DNA of 64,000 bases from Nonlabens xylanidelens (GTDB lineage: Bacteria > Bacteroidota > Bacteroidia > Flavobacteriales > Flavobacteriaceae), in assembly GCF_002934445.1 (NCBI RefSeq), contig NZ_PTJE01000005.1:124001-188000 (forward strand), given 5' to 3'. Below the pieces are notes generated by a model that had not been told where the DNA came from, made no database searches, and saw only the letters and a list, made by a program, of their open reading frames with translations. Positions 8,797 through 17,487 of the stretch are shown here, piece after piece. How positions within the stretch are numbered: the first letter of the stretch is position 1; each line of letters opens with the position of its first letter. A program made the translations under genes and the position numbers.

Positions 8797-8825
8797 CTTT
8801 TTTAGTATGATAATTGTAGCTCTTC

Positions 8826-8841
8826 CGCTTGCGCGAAAACG
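8826..8841. repeat. Decayed copy of the dispersed palindrome
   Basis: CGCTTGCGCGAAAACG differs from the consensus at two positions, one in each arm, so the perfect symmetry is lost. It is intergenic, upstream of purL. Confidence 0.6.
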
Positions 8842-8882
8842 TATTTATTAACGGACTTATTTACAATTTTATGATATTAATT

Positions 8883-10115
8883 TTATCTGATAAATTCGTA
8901 AACATACCCCAATCGCAATTCGGTAAAATCTGCCTGACCATAGTTGGCATTAATATGTGCGCCTATATAGAAATTATGATTTTTAAAATCATTGGTTCCT
9001 AATGGATAATAATTGATACCTACACGAGAATTGATAAGATGCCTCATTTTGTATCTCGTATCTAGATCGGCAAATTGCCATCCATCAGGAAATTCTCTTG
9101 GTGGATTATCCCAACCTTCATTTATAGAATAATCTATTTTATAAGCTGGTTTATAAAGATTTGCACCTATAGCTAGTTCTATGCCTATATAGTTTAATAA
9201 TAATTCTCCTTTAAGATAAACGCCTATGTTAGTTGCATTAGAAAAAGCTTTTCCATTTATATCAGAAAACCGCTGATTTTCTCGTACTAGATATTCATTA
9301 TCATTTATGTAATCGTGATAATGCTGGTAGAATCTGTAAAAAGCTCCTATTCCTAGTTTCCAATTTCTGTTATACGTTTTACCGTATTCAGCACCTACTG
9401 TATAGACTTCTTTCTTACGATTAAAATAAGGAAGATCACTGAAAACTTGAAGTCCTGTACCTTGGTAAACTGATAGATAAGATGTTTTTATACGTGATGA
9501 AGTAGTGGATTCTAGATGTAAGACATCTTCTTTAGGTAGGTAAGTAGCATTTATGGATACTAAGAAGGAATTAAATCCATTATTGGGTAATCTGGTATGA
9601 CCGTTAGAATGATGCACGACACTTAAACCTGTGCTGTAATTCCATTTTTCAGTTTTAAGTAATTGATAATTAAGTTGAGCTCTAAATGTCCAAGTTACAT
9701 CAGTACTTATGGCATGATTTAAAGGATTATCTACGGCATCATATTTCTTTGTAAAGTAAGAAGCCCCTAGACCTAAATAGGTTTTTAATCTGTTATTATT
9801 AAAGCTCTTAAATTTTATAAAAGGCAAAATGGAGTAGGAGCCACCTAGAATTTTATTATTTCCATAATTAGAATAACCTAAGCTTATCCCTGTTTCTGGA
9901 AACTGTAATTTTTGATGCCACTTAATTTCAGGATGGTTTTTCTGTTGTGAAACATGAAACCAAAGTTGAGATTGTAAAGCGCGATTAGGGAACTCTTTAT
10001 TAGAAGGCAGGCTTTGACCCAAAGCGATTTCTCCACCATAAGAATATTTTTGTGCCGTAGTTGAAAAGCAGGAAATACAGAAGATTAAAAATGTAAAACG
10101 TTGTACCAGGCTCAT
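8883..10115 (-). CDS. Acyloxyacyl hydrolase, PagL-like lipid A deacylase (outer-membrane barrel)
   Basis: A 410-residue protein with a Sec signal peptide (residues 1-21, ending TTAQ) followed by amphipathic beta strands and a terminal YVYEFIR strand, as expected for an outer-membrane barrel. The motif HHSNGHTRLPNNGFNS at residues 168-183 matches the PagL active-site segment, in which a His-x-Ser pair (here His168/169 and Ser170) removes the 3-O-linked acyl chain of lipid A. The Glu expected about 12 residues after the Ser in the Pseudomonas enzyme is not at that position, so catalysis may rely on another acid. The protein is about twice the length of PagL; the extra part may be a second set of strands. 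It is monocistronic on the minus strand. Confidence 0.75.
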   Translation of the reverse strand: MSLVQRFTFLIFCISCFSTTAQKYSYGGEIALGQSLPSNKEFPNRALQSQLWFHVSQQKNHPEIKWHQKLQFPETGISLGYSNYGNNKILGGSYSILPFIKFKSFNNNRLKTYLGLGASYFTKKYDAVDNPLNHAISTDVTWTFRAQLNYQLLKTEKWNYSTGLSVVHHSNGHTRLPNNGFNSFLVSINATYLPKEDVLHLESTTSSRIKTSYLSVYQGTGLQVFSDLPYFNRKKEVYTVGAEYGKTYNRNWKLGIGAFYRFYQHYHDYINDNEYLVRENQRFSDINGKAFSNATNIGVYLKGELLLNYIGIELAIGANLYKPAYKIDYSINEGWDNPPREFPDGWQFADLDTRYKMRHLINSRVGINYYPLGTNDFKNHNFYIGAHINANYGQADFTELRLGYVYEFIR

Positions 10116-10171
10116 TAAATTTATTAAAGTCGCTAAAATACATTTTAATAGAATAGGGTAAGTTGAAATTC

Positions 10172-10187
10172 CGCTTTCGCGAAAGCG
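10172..10187. repeat. CGCTTTCGCGAAAGCG palindrome, copy 4 (intergenic)
   Basis: Exact copy between the PagL-like gene and the terminator of the endonuclease gene. Confidence 0.9.
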
Positions 10188-10203
10188 AGATCAAAAGCAA
10201 TCC

Positions 10204-10233
10204 ATAAAAAAAGCCGCTTATTACAGCGGCTTT
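10204..10233 (-). terminator. Terminator of the secreted endonuclease gene
   Basis: The stem AAAGCCGCT/AGCGGCTTT with a 6-base loop is followed on the minus strand by seven T. It lies 25 bases after the stop. Confidence 0.85.
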
Positions 10234-10257
10234 AAAATCTTGTTTCTTCAATAAGTA

Positions 10258-11349
10258 TTAATTCACAATTACTTTAAATGACTTAGATTGATCACCGTTT
10301 CTTAAGCGAACTATAAATATTCCAGTAGAATTGATTCTGAACTGGTTGTTGTCTAGTTGTAGTTTTAACTGTCTTCCAGAAATATCAAAAATAGATATGT
10401 TTTCAATAGCTATTCCTGCATCTTTAATATAAAATGTACCGGTAGATGGGTTAGGATATATAGAGATGTTAGATAAAAGTACGTCTTCATTACTAGCTGT
10501 AGTAGTCCATATCATATTAACATACTGCGGATTATCTACGTATGGATTTCTATTTCCTTGATATACATAAATATCATTATTACGGTCTATTTCTTTCTGA
10601 CTTACAGGATCTGCATTGTGCCATGAAAGTAAAAGATCTACGTACCACTGCTCATAATACTGACCTTGAGAACCATCTCTAGGATCGTTTAATGCTGTAG
10701 GGCTGTCCCAAGTACTATCATCGTATTCATTTTCATATCTAGTAGCAAAATAAAGCAACATTCTAGCGATGTCTCCTTTAAACTCGTCTATAGGTTCAAA
10801 TACAGTAGTGGAAAAACCAGCAGTTGTATTAGGACCTACCTTACTACCATTACGAGATGTAAAGGTTGGACTGTTCACCTCTCCAAAAGGAAAGCTGCTT
10901 CTACGACCATTTACCTGACCATCTGTAGGTATTACATGATGGGCATCGGTACGCATAGGGGTTCTACTATTAAATCTACCTTGTGGGAAAACGTGTTCAC
11001 GATTATAACAAAAACCTTCATTACTACTTACATTACCACATCTATCGGTAAAAGTAAAGTTATAAGGATCTGTCCCTGTAGGATTTTCAGAATACATATC
11101 TACTATGGTAGTAGTCTGGTCAGTTATACCTTCTCCTTGATTAGGATAATAGGTATCGTTATCAGACGTGTCGTATAAATTAAAAAGTGCACTGTAACCT
11201 TGATCTGTATGACCATTTTCTATAATGTTGCGCAACTCAGACTTTAATGGATAGCCGGTAAGGCCACTAGCGCTATTGTAATAACCTGCAGGTATTTGTG
11301 CAAAACCCACTGCAGATAGTAATAGTAATAATAGGGTAAAGTTTTTCAT
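10258..11349 (-). CDS. Secreted endonuclease I with type IX secretion sorting tail
   Basis: A 363-residue exported nuclease. Residues 1-17 are a signal peptide (LLLLLLSAVGFAQ). The endonuclease I (EndA/NucM, His-Me finger) domain spans roughly 30-280, with the signature NREHVFPQ at 116-123 and the following DAHHVIPTDGQVNGRR. The last 75 residues (ISIYPNPSTGTFYI, IFDISGRQL, GIFIVRLRNG) are a type A C-terminal domain that targets proteins to the type IX secretion system. The enzyme is therefore expected outside the cell, cutting nucleic acids to supply nucleotides and phosphate. It is monocistronic with its own terminator. Confidence 0.92.
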   Translation of the reverse strand: MKNFTLLLLLLSAVGFAQIPAGYYNSASGLTGYPLKSELRNIIENGHTDQGYSALFNLYDTSDNDTYYPNQGEGITDQTTTIVDMYSENPTGTDPYNFTFTDRCGNVSSNEGFCYNREHVFPQGRFNSRTPMRTDAHHVIPTDGQVNGRRSSFPFGEVNSPTFTSRNGSKVGPNTTAGFSTTVFEPIDEFKGDIARMLLYFATRYENEYDDSTWDSPTALNDPRDGSQGQYYEQWYVDLLLSWHNADPVSQKEIDRNNDIYVYQGNRNPYVDNPQYVNMIWTTTASNEDVLLSNISIYPNPSTGTFYIKDAGIAIENISIFDISGRQLKLQLDNNQFRINSTGIFIVRLRNGDQSKSFKVIVN

Positions 11350-11409
11350 ATATAAAAATTCTGTACGGTAATAGTATAAGGGGATAACTGTCCTCTACAG
11401 TAAAATAAT

Positions 11410-12618
11410 TTATTTCTTTTTCATTCTAGCCATAAAGAATCCGTCAAAACCGTCTCTATGTGCATAAAGTGTTTGAGAGTCTTCTAGCTCAAAATCTGCA
11501 CCAGCTTCTGACTTTAAGAAAGTGTCTACTTGTACCTCATTTTCTGAAGGGAAAATAGAACAAGTCGCATACACCATAGTACCGCCAGATTTTACCACAC
11601 GGCTATAAGATTGTAAAATCTCTTGCTGTGTCGCTTTAATTTTATCAATAAATTCTGGTTGTAATTTCCATTTTGCATCTGGATTACGTCTTAAAACACC
11701 TAGACCGCTACATGGCGCATCGATAAGAAGACCGTCCATTTTACCAGCTAGTTTCTTAATGGTTTTAGTAGATTCTAATAAACGAGTTTCTATGTTGTGC
11801 ACACCTGCGCGGCGTGTACGTCTTTTAAGTTCATTTAATTTGCTTTGATAGATATCAGTAGCGATAATTTGCCCTTTATTCTCCATCATAGCCGCTAGAT
11901 GAAGTGTTTTACCACCGGCACCTGCACACGCATCCATGATACGCTCACCTGGTTTAGGATCTAAGTAAGATGCTATTAATTGAGAACCAGCATCTTGTAC
12001 TTCAAATAAACCGTCAGTGAATAATTTTGTACGGAAAACGTTTGCTCGCTCATTAAGAATTAAAGCATCAGGAAAACGCTCGTCAGTAGTAGTCATGACT
12101 TCTTCACCTACTAGTTTTTCTTTAAGAGAGGCTACATCAGTTTTAAGAGAGTTTGCTCTCAATACTACAGACGCTTGTTTGTTAAGCGCAGTAATTTCTT
12201 GATCCCATAGACTACCTAATTCTTTTACACCCATTTCATCCATCCAGTCAGGAATAGACTCACGCATCTTGCGATTTTTTCTTACTTCGTCCAGTTTACC
12301 TCTTATACGCCTTACTGGTGTGTTGTAATACTCATCCCATGCAGGAAGATCATAACCTTTTAAAACTATCCAGACACTAGTTAGTCTCCATAGGTCTTCT
12401 TGTTTAAATGGCTCATTTACATTTGCAATAGAAGCGTATAATCTCTTGTATCTTACGATGTCGTAAGTAGTTTCTGCAATGAATCCTCTATCTCTAGAAC
12501 CCCAACGTGTATCACGCTTTAGGATTTTTTGAATAGCTTGGTCAGCATACTTGCCGTCGTTGAATATATTGTGCAAAGCATCTACAGTAGCTTGCACTAA
12601 GTTATGGTGAAATCTCAT
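11410..12618 (-). CDS. RsmB/NOP-family rRNA (cytosine-C5) methyltransferase
   Basis: A 402-residue SAM-dependent RNA m5C methyltransferase. An N-terminal NusB-like helical region (1-140) precedes a Rossmann domain with the SAM motif DACAGAGGKT at 229-238. The two catalytic cysteines are Cys303 in APCSGLG and Cys353 in ATCSIFPSEN; one attacks C6 of the target cytosine and the other releases it. Which rRNA position is modified cannot be read from sequence. The ATG lies only 4 bases after a TACTTTTG -7 box, so the mRNA is probably leaderless or nearly so. Confidence 0.93.
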   Translation of the reverse strand: MRFHHNLVQATVDALHNIFNDGKYADQAIQKILKRDTRWGSRDRGFIAETTYDIVRYKRLYASIANVNEPFKQEDLWRLTSVWIVLKGYDLPAWDEYYNTPVRRIRGKLDEVRKNRKMRESIPDWMDEMGVKELGSLWDQEITALNKQASVVLRANSLKTDVASLKEKLVGEEVMTTTDERFPDALILNERANVFRTKLFTDGLFEVQDAGSQLIASYLDPKPGERIMDACAGAGGKTLHLAAMMENKGQIIATDIYQSKLNELKRRTRRAGVHNIETRLLESTKTIKKLAGKMDGLLIDAPCSGLGVLRRNPDAKWKLQPEFIDKIKATQQEILQSYSRVVKSGGTMVYATCSIFPSENEVQVDTFLKSEAGADFELEDSQTLYAHRDGFDGFFMARMKKK

Positions 12619-12622
12619 TTTG

Positions 12623-12630
12623 CAAAAGTA
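12623..12630 (-). promoter_or_regulatory. -7 box 4 bases from the methyltransferase ATG
   Basis: On the minus strand, TACTTTTG is followed by CAAA and then ATG. The spacing implies a leaderless or ultra-short-leader transcript. Confidence 0.55.
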
Positions 12631-12694
12631 CAGCTATTCCTCAGTAAGTTATAGAATAGGGGCCTGTTTTTTCAATGATTTTTAATTGTTATCT

Positions 12695-12710
12695 CGCTTT
12701 CGCGAAAGCG
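12695..12710. repeat. CGCTTTCGCGAAAGCG palindrome, copy 5 (intergenic)
   Basis: Exact copy in the divergent gap between the rRNA methyltransferase and the propeller lipoprotein. Confidence 0.9.
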
Positions 12711-12755
12711 GAATTTTAAATACCTTATTTATTAATTCTGACTTATTTTTACAAC

Positions 12756-13838
12756 ATGAAAAAATTACTATTTATGGCTTTGATTTTATCGATCACAGCC
12801 TGTAAAAACGATTCCCAAAAGGAAGAAATTAAAGAAGTTAAAACCTTAACACGCACAGATGTAGAACTGCAGTTAGAAACCGTTTCTAATGATTCTATAA
12901 GTGTGAGAGCGCTAGATTATGGAGATGGAGAGTACTGGTTCTCTGGTAGTAATGGGCAGTACGGTAGGATAGATGCTGCTACAAATGTGGTGACAAATTC
13001 TAGGGTTACTTTAAATGAAGATGAGAAAATAGAATTTAGATCCATCGCGGTGACACCACAATACACCTATATATTAAGTGCTGGTAATCCTGCATTAATT
13101 TATAAAATCACTCAAGCAAATGACGAGGTGAAATTAGTTTACACAGAATTTGAAGAGCGTGTTTTTTATGATAGTATGAAATTCTGGAATGATGAAGAAG
13201 GAATAGCCTTTGGTGATGCTACAGAAGACTGTCTGTCGGTTATAAAGACATTTGACGGTGGTGAGACTTGGGCAAAATGTAAATGTACTTATCTACCAGA
13301 ATTTATTAAAGACGAAGCGGCATTTGCAGCAAGTAATTCAAATATCGCTATTTATGAAGATAATGTATGGCTTGCAACTGGTGGTGCAGCAGCACGTATT
13401 TTACACAGTCCAGATAGAGGTTCTACCTGGGAGGAGTATTCTACACCTATGATAGCAGGTAGTGAGATGACAGGTATTTATGCTATAGATTTTATAGATG
13501 CACAACATGGTGTTATGATAGGTGGTGACTGGAATAAGAAAGAAGATAATATGTATAACAAAGCAATTACTCGCGATGGTGGTAAAAGCTGGAAACTTAT
13601 GGACAACGGTAACGGTCCTGGTTATAGTAGTGACATTATTTTTGTTCCAGAAACAGATGGTAAAGAGATTCTTGCAGTAGGTTCTCAAGGAATATGGTGG
13701 AGTGGTACAGAAGGAGATTCTTGGAAAAAACTATCTAACGAAGGCTTCTATACTGTTAAGATGATTAATAAGACTCAAGGCTACCTAGCAGGTAATAATG
13801 AAATAGCTAGTTTTACTCTTTCAGTACCAGCTATATAG
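12756..13838 (+). CDS. Beta-propeller lipoprotein (BNR/YCF48-like repeats)
   Basis: A 360-residue lipoprotein: the signal peptide ends in the lipobox ITAC with Cys16, so it is anchored to a membrane. The mature part has repeated propeller blades marked by KTFDGGETWAKC, SPDRGSTWEEY, TRDGGKSWKL and EGDSWKKL. These are the Asp-box-like (SxDxGxxW) motifs of sialidase/BNR and YCF48 (photosystem II stability factor-like) propellers. The proteins are often labelled oxidoreductases in Flavobacteria, but no catalytic motif is visible and a binding or assembly role is as likely. It is followed by two hairpins. Confidence 0.8.
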   Translation: MKKLLFMALILSITACKNDSQKEEIKEVKTLTRTDVELQLETVSNDSISVRALDYGDGEYWFSGSNGQYGRIDAATNVVTNSRVTLNEDEKIEFRSIAVTPQYTYILSAGNPALIYKITQANDEVKLVYTEFEERVFYDSMKFWNDEEGIAFGDATEDCLSVIKTFDGGETWAKCKCTYLPEFIKDEAAFAASNSNIAIYEDNVWLATGGAAARILHSPDRGSTWEEYSTPMIAGSEMTGIYAIDFIDAQHGVMIGGDWNKKEDNMYNKAITRDGGKSWKLMDNGNGPGYSSDIIFVPETDGKEILAVGSQGIWWSGTEGDSWKKLSNEGFYTVKMINKTQGYLAGNNEIASFTLSVPAI

Positions 13839-13869
13839 TGTCGAGAGACATAATTAATCGATAAAATAC

Positions 13870-13893
13870 ATGTTTTGTGTATTTGCAAAACAT
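13870..13893. repeat. Small inverted repeat after the propeller lipoprotein gene
   Basis: ATGTTTTG and CAAAACAT form a perfect 8-bp inverted repeat with an 8-base loop, 31 bases after the stop and ahead of the main terminator. It may be an extra 3' end structure. Confidence 0.4.
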
Positions 13894-13910
13894 TGTTAAT
13901 GAATCATTTA

Positions 13911-13955
13911 ACTTTTAATCGATAAAAATATCGTTTAAAAGTGTTTTTATTTTTC
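13911..13955 (+). terminator. Terminator of the propeller lipoprotein gene
   Basis: A 14-bp stem (13911-13924 with 13929-13942, one mismatch) and an AAAA loop are followed by a T-rich tail. The remainder of the 312-base gap, 13956-14040, shows no gene. Confidence 0.75.
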
Positions 13956-14055
13956 TTAAACCTAGAAGTATGTACTACTTTTAACACGGTTTAAGTAAAT
14001 AAGCAAGTAGTTATAAAGACAAGTTGTTTATTAAAAATAAAGCGGTGGAGACTGC

Positions 14056-14090
14056 TTAAAAAAGAGAGGAGGAGTCTTCTCTTTTTTTTT
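14056..14090. terminator. Bidirectional terminator before the radical SAM gene end
   Basis: AAAAAAGAGA/TCTCTTTTTT arms around a GGAGGAGTCT loop are flanked by T runs on both strands. It most likely ends the minus-strand radical SAM transcript. Confidence 0.65.
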
Positions 14091-14150
14091 GCACTAAACT
14101 TAAATGATGATTTATTTTCTAATTTATTTTTTGAATAGCCCTCTATAATT

Positions 14151-16352
14151 TTATAAAATTAATAATCCATTGGCTCTCAAAGTTTCTATTTCTTCTCCAT
14201 ACCAGAAAGGCTCAAAGGCATCAAATAAATTTTCATAAGAAGCTTTTACTTGAGAAAACGTTTGTATTTTAAGACTAGGATCCCATAATTCTAGTTGATC
14301 TAGTAGCCAGTTTGCGAGGTCTTCTGGCAGTTCTATATTAAAAGATGTCGATTTATCATGAAATATGAGATCTAGATAAGTAACTTCTATACCTTTTTTT
14401 ACTTTGGTAAAAGAACCTACTAATGGAAAAGTACCTAACCACACTATTTTAGAATTGGACTTCATGGCTTTAAAGTTTTCTTTATTGAGGCAGTCTTCAA
14501 TATAAAAAGGAGCGATAGAAGTACTAGGTATTTTAAAGTCAAACCATTCTTCTAAGGATAGATCAAAACCGATACCGTGCATGTAATTAAATAGCGATTT
14601 CTTTAAACCATCACTAAATTTACTGTGGTCTATACCGGTAGAATCGGCAAATTGCACATCGTTATTTGCAAACGTAATTTCTTTTAAATGTGGTGTTACT
14701 CCATAATCCTGCGTATTCATACCTACGGGACTATGTGCAGTAAGAGCAAACTGATGCCAGAAACCACTTTGAATAATACCTAATTCAAATAACTGTCTAG
14801 TCATTTCTAGACTGTCTACAGTTTCTTGAATAGTTTGTGTAGGATAGCCATACATGAGATAGGAGTGAACCATGATTCCAGAAGCAGTAAAATTTTTAGT
14901 TACTTGGGCTACTTGTTCTACAGTTACACCTTTGTCTATAAGTTTCAATAATCGATCTGAAGCTACTTCTAGACCTCCAGAAACAGCTATACAACCAGAT
15001 GCTTTTAATAAATGACACAGATCTTGAGTAAAGTTTTTCTCAAAACGTATGTTGGTCCACCAGGTTACGGTAAGTTTTCTTTTAAGAATTTCTAACGCTA
15101 CAGATCTCATTAAAGCTGGTGGAGCAGCCTCATCCACAAAATGAAAGCCACGTTCTCCTGTTTGCTCTATTAATTGCTCCATACGATCTACAAGAACGTT
15201 TGCCGCAACCGGTTCATAAAGCGCTATGTAATCTAGTGAGATGTCACAAAACGTGCATTTACCCCAGTAACAACCATGTGCCATCGTCAGTTTATTCCAG
15301 CGTCCATCGCTCCATAAACTGTGCATAGGGTTTGCTACTTCTATTACAGATATATATTTATCTAGTAATAAATCACTGTAATCTGATGTACCTACTTGTA
15401 ACTGTTTATAATCTGCTTGAGTGGTATTATTTTTATAAACTACCACATCGTTTTCAAGAATAAAGGTTCTTTTTAATTCAATTTCTTGACTAGCTTTTGC
15501 AGGATGATTTAATACATAATCAGTTACCAATTCTAGAGGTAACTCACCGTCATCAAGACATATAAAATCTACAAATTCAAAAACACGTGCATCTTTTAAA
15601 GATCTTAATTCTGTATTAGGAAAACCACCACCCATGGCTATTTTAATATGAGGGAAGTGTTTTTTAATATGCTGACAGGATCTTAAACCACTGTATAAAT
15701 TACCAGGAAATGGTATGGAAACTACGACTAGTTTAGGTTGCGTTTCTTTTAATTGCGCGTCTAAAATAGCAACGGTTATCTTATCTATATATGATAAAGG
15801 CTGTTGTAGCGCTTTGTACAGCTGGTCAAAGCTATTGGCACTCATCCCTAAACGCTCTGCATAGCGGCTGAAACCAAAGTTGTCATCTATACATTCTTTT
15901 ATAAAATCAGAAAGGTCTTCTAGATATAAAGTGGCTAGATGTTTTGCCTTGTCCTGTAATCCCATATTACCAAAAGCCCAGTCTAAATCATCAACCTGAT
16001 CAAAACGAGATGCTTGTGGTAAGAAATTATCAAGACATATCTGTCTCGCAAAGGTGTCGTTATTTCCCTGTAAAAAGGAAATAATTTCATCAAGTGGTTG
16101 TAAATAATGATCTTTTAATGCATAAATACGCTGGCTGTTCTCGCTTAGAATATTACCATTATCTATAGCATAATCAAATAATTGCGTCATTCCTTTTTTA
16201 GAAAAAAGCTCTAAAATGACCTCTATTCCTAAATCCATTTGAAATGATGTGATCTCTTTAGTATTTAAAAATCCTTTTATATAAGCCGTTGCTGGATACG
16301 GTGTATTCAGTTGGGTAAAAGGTGGCGTGAAAAGGAGTAGATCTTTTTGCAT
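14151..16352 (-). CDS. B12-binding-domain radical SAM protein of unknown function
   Basis: A 733-residue enzyme. The N-terminal half (about 200-290) resembles a cobalamin-binding Rossmann domain (LVVVSIPFPGNLYSG, IAMGGGFPNTELRS, FVDFICLDDGELPLE). The radical SAM core follows at about 350-560. Its cluster-binding cysteines are Cys361, Cys366 and Cys369 in HGCYWGKCTFCD, i.e. Cx4Cx2C rather than the usual Cx3Cx2C. Further core motifs are GFHFVDEAAPP, SGGLEVASDRLLKLIDKG and HSYLMYGYPTQT. Substrate is unknown; B12 radical SAM enzymes often methylate unactivated carbons or rearrange rings. It is probably monocistronic, with a TAAATTTG -7 box 16 bases upstream. Confidence 0.85.
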   Translation of the reverse strand: MQKDLLLFTPPFTQLNTPYPATAYIKGFLNTKEITSFQMDLGIEVILELFSKKGMTQLFDYAIDNGNILSENSQRIYALKDHYLQPLDEIISFLQGNNDTFARQICLDNFLPQASRFDQVDDLDWAFGNMGLQDKAKHLATLYLEDLSDFIKECIDDNFGFSRYAERLGMSANSFDQLYKALQQPLSYIDKITVAILDAQLKETQPKLVVVSIPFPGNLYSGLRSCQHIKKHFPHIKIAMGGGFPNTELRSLKDARVFEFVDFICLDDGELPLELVTDYVLNHPAKASQEIELKRTFILENDVVVYKNNTTQADYKQLQVGTSDYSDLLLDKYISVIEVANPMHSLWSDGRWNKLTMAHGCYWGKCTFCDISLDYIALYEPVAANVLVDRMEQLIEQTGERGFHFVDEAAPPALMRSVALEILKRKLTVTWWTNIRFEKNFTQDLCHLLKASGCIAVSGGLEVASDRLLKLIDKGVTVEQVAQVTKNFTASGIMVHSYLMYGYPTQTIQETVDSLEMTRQLFELGIIQSGFWHQFALTAHSPVGMNTQDYGVTPHLKEITFANNDVQFADSTGIDHSKFSDGLKKSLFNYMHGIGFDLSLEEWFDFKIPSTSIAPFYIEDCLNKENFKAMKSNSKIVWLGTFPLVGSFTKVKKGIEVTYLDLIFHDKSTSFNIELPEDLANWLLDQLELWDPSLKIQTFSQVKASYENLFDAFEPFWYGEEIETLRANGLLIL

Positions 16353-16368
16353 GGATATTTATGGAATG

Positions 16369-16376
16369 CAAATTTA
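16369..16376 (-). promoter_or_regulatory. -7 promoter box of the radical SAM gene
   Basis: On the minus strand this is TAAATTTG, a match to TAnnTTTG, 16 bases before the ATG. A palindrome copy sits 16 bases further upstream, near the expected -33 position. Confidence 0.45.
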
Positions 16377-16392
16377 AGGTTTGTGTTTGTTC

Positions 16393-16408
16393 CGCTTTCG
16401 CGAAAGCG
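16393..16408. repeat. CGCTTTCGCGAAAGCG palindrome, copy 6 (intergenic)
   Basis: Exact copy between the Dus gene and the radical SAM gene, close to the expected -33 region of the latter. Confidence 0.9.
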
Positions 16409-16435
16409 GAATTCTTATTCTAAAACTTATAAAAG

Positions 16436-17383
16436 TTAAGACACTGTTTTCAGGTTATCATTAACCGCTTGTTGATAGGCGCGAGGGTTATTTGCTTTTT
16501 TAATGGCTTTAAAAGCTTTTTGCGGATTGGGAAATGTCAAAGCCCAATATTCCCAAAAACCTTGCATTTTCATCTTTATAGGTGTTGGACCTTGTAAAAA
16601 GTCATCATATTGCTGGTATATGGTGTCATGGAATTCTCTAAAGATCTCCCAACGATTTTCTGGATATACTTCAGTATCTGCCTTTATCATGCTGGGTAAA
16701 AAAGGATCGGCTATGAGGCCGCGACCTATCATCCAGTGATCTATTTTAGGAAATTGTTTTTGCATCGCTCTAAAACCGGCTACACTAGTTATGTCACCGT
16801 TGTAATACAGTTTGTGTTTTGAGGTGTCCAGACATTTTTGAAACGATTCGAGATCTACACCACCTTTATATAATTGTTTACCTATGCGTGCATGGATGGC
16901 GATGTTCTTAATAGGATATTTTTCTAGAATAGGGAAGGTACCTAAAATTTCTGTAGGTTCTAAATATCCCATTCTCATTTTCATCGAGACTACTACATCT
17001 GTCTCTGCATGAACTCGTTCTAGAATATGATCTATCTTTTCTGGATCACAAATAAGTCCAGATCCCATACCTTTTTTAGTCACCATAGGATAAGGGCAAC
17101 CTAGATTCCAATTTAATTCTTTGTAACCTAATGATCTTATGTACTCTACAGCGATAAGAAACTCGTCTGCACTGTTAGTCATAACCTGTGGTATCAAATC
17201 TGGCACCTCGTTATTTTCTAACTGCAAGTCACGCTGGTATTTACTACTTATAACTGGCTTATTATTAAACCGGATATAAGGAGCATAAAAAGTATCGATA
17301 CCACCAAAGTATTTATGTACCGCATTACGGAATCTAAATTCTGTAAAGCCTTGTAGTGGAGAAGAAAGTAGGGTAAATGACAT
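16436..17383 (-). CDS. tRNA-dihydrouridine synthase
   Basis: A 315-residue FMN-dependent TIM-barrel enzyme that reduces uridine to dihydrouridine in the D-loop of tRNAs. The N-terminal SSPLQGFTEFRFRN matches the family PMxGxTdxxfR. The catalytic Cys96 is in NLGCPYPMVTKKGMGSGLI, which in Dus proteins protonates C5. Further motifs are SMKMRMGY, IHARIGKQLY and the flavin phosphate-binding YNGDITS and MIGRGLIADPF. Its length is typical. The DusA/B/C subtype cannot be decided by eye. TAACTTTG lies 17 bases upstream as a -7 box. Confidence 0.92.
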   Translation of the reverse strand: MSFTLLSSPLQGFTEFRFRNAVHKYFGGIDTFYAPYIRFNNKPVISSKYQRDLQLENNEVPDLIPQVMTNSADEFLIAVEYIRSLGYKELNWNLGCPYPMVTKKGMGSGLICDPEKIDHILERVHAETDVVVSMKMRMGYLEPTEILGTFPILEKYPIKNIAIHARIGKQLYKGGVDLESFQKCLDTSKHKLYYNGDITSVAGFRAMQKQFPKIDHWMIGRGLIADPFLPSMIKADTEVYPENRWEIFREFHDTIYQQYDDFLQGPTPIKMKMQGFWEYWALTFPNPQKAFKAIKKANNPRAYQQAVNDNLKTVS

Positions 17384-17400
17384 GTGTTATAATTGCAGTG

Positions 17401-17408
17401 CAAAGTTA
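17401..17408 (-). promoter_or_regulatory. -7 promoter box of the dus gene
   Basis: On the minus strand this is TAACTTTG, a match to TAnnTTTG, 17 bases before the ATG. Confidence 0.45.
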
Positions 17409-17487
17409 GTGTTTGCGCAAGTAGAAAATATAGCTTTCTACTATTATTAAATCAGCTCGCATTGCACAACTAAGATACTTATGTTAT

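Noticed and set aside
10000-10251. 83-residue open frame over the PagL-like 5' end
   Set aside because: It is out of frame with the real gene, has no family features and reads through the dispersed palindrome (LSRKR) and a terminator arm.
13956-14055. tRNA, 6S or SRP RNA gene
   Set aside because: No cloverleaf, no conserved SRP tetraloop motif and no promoter were found.
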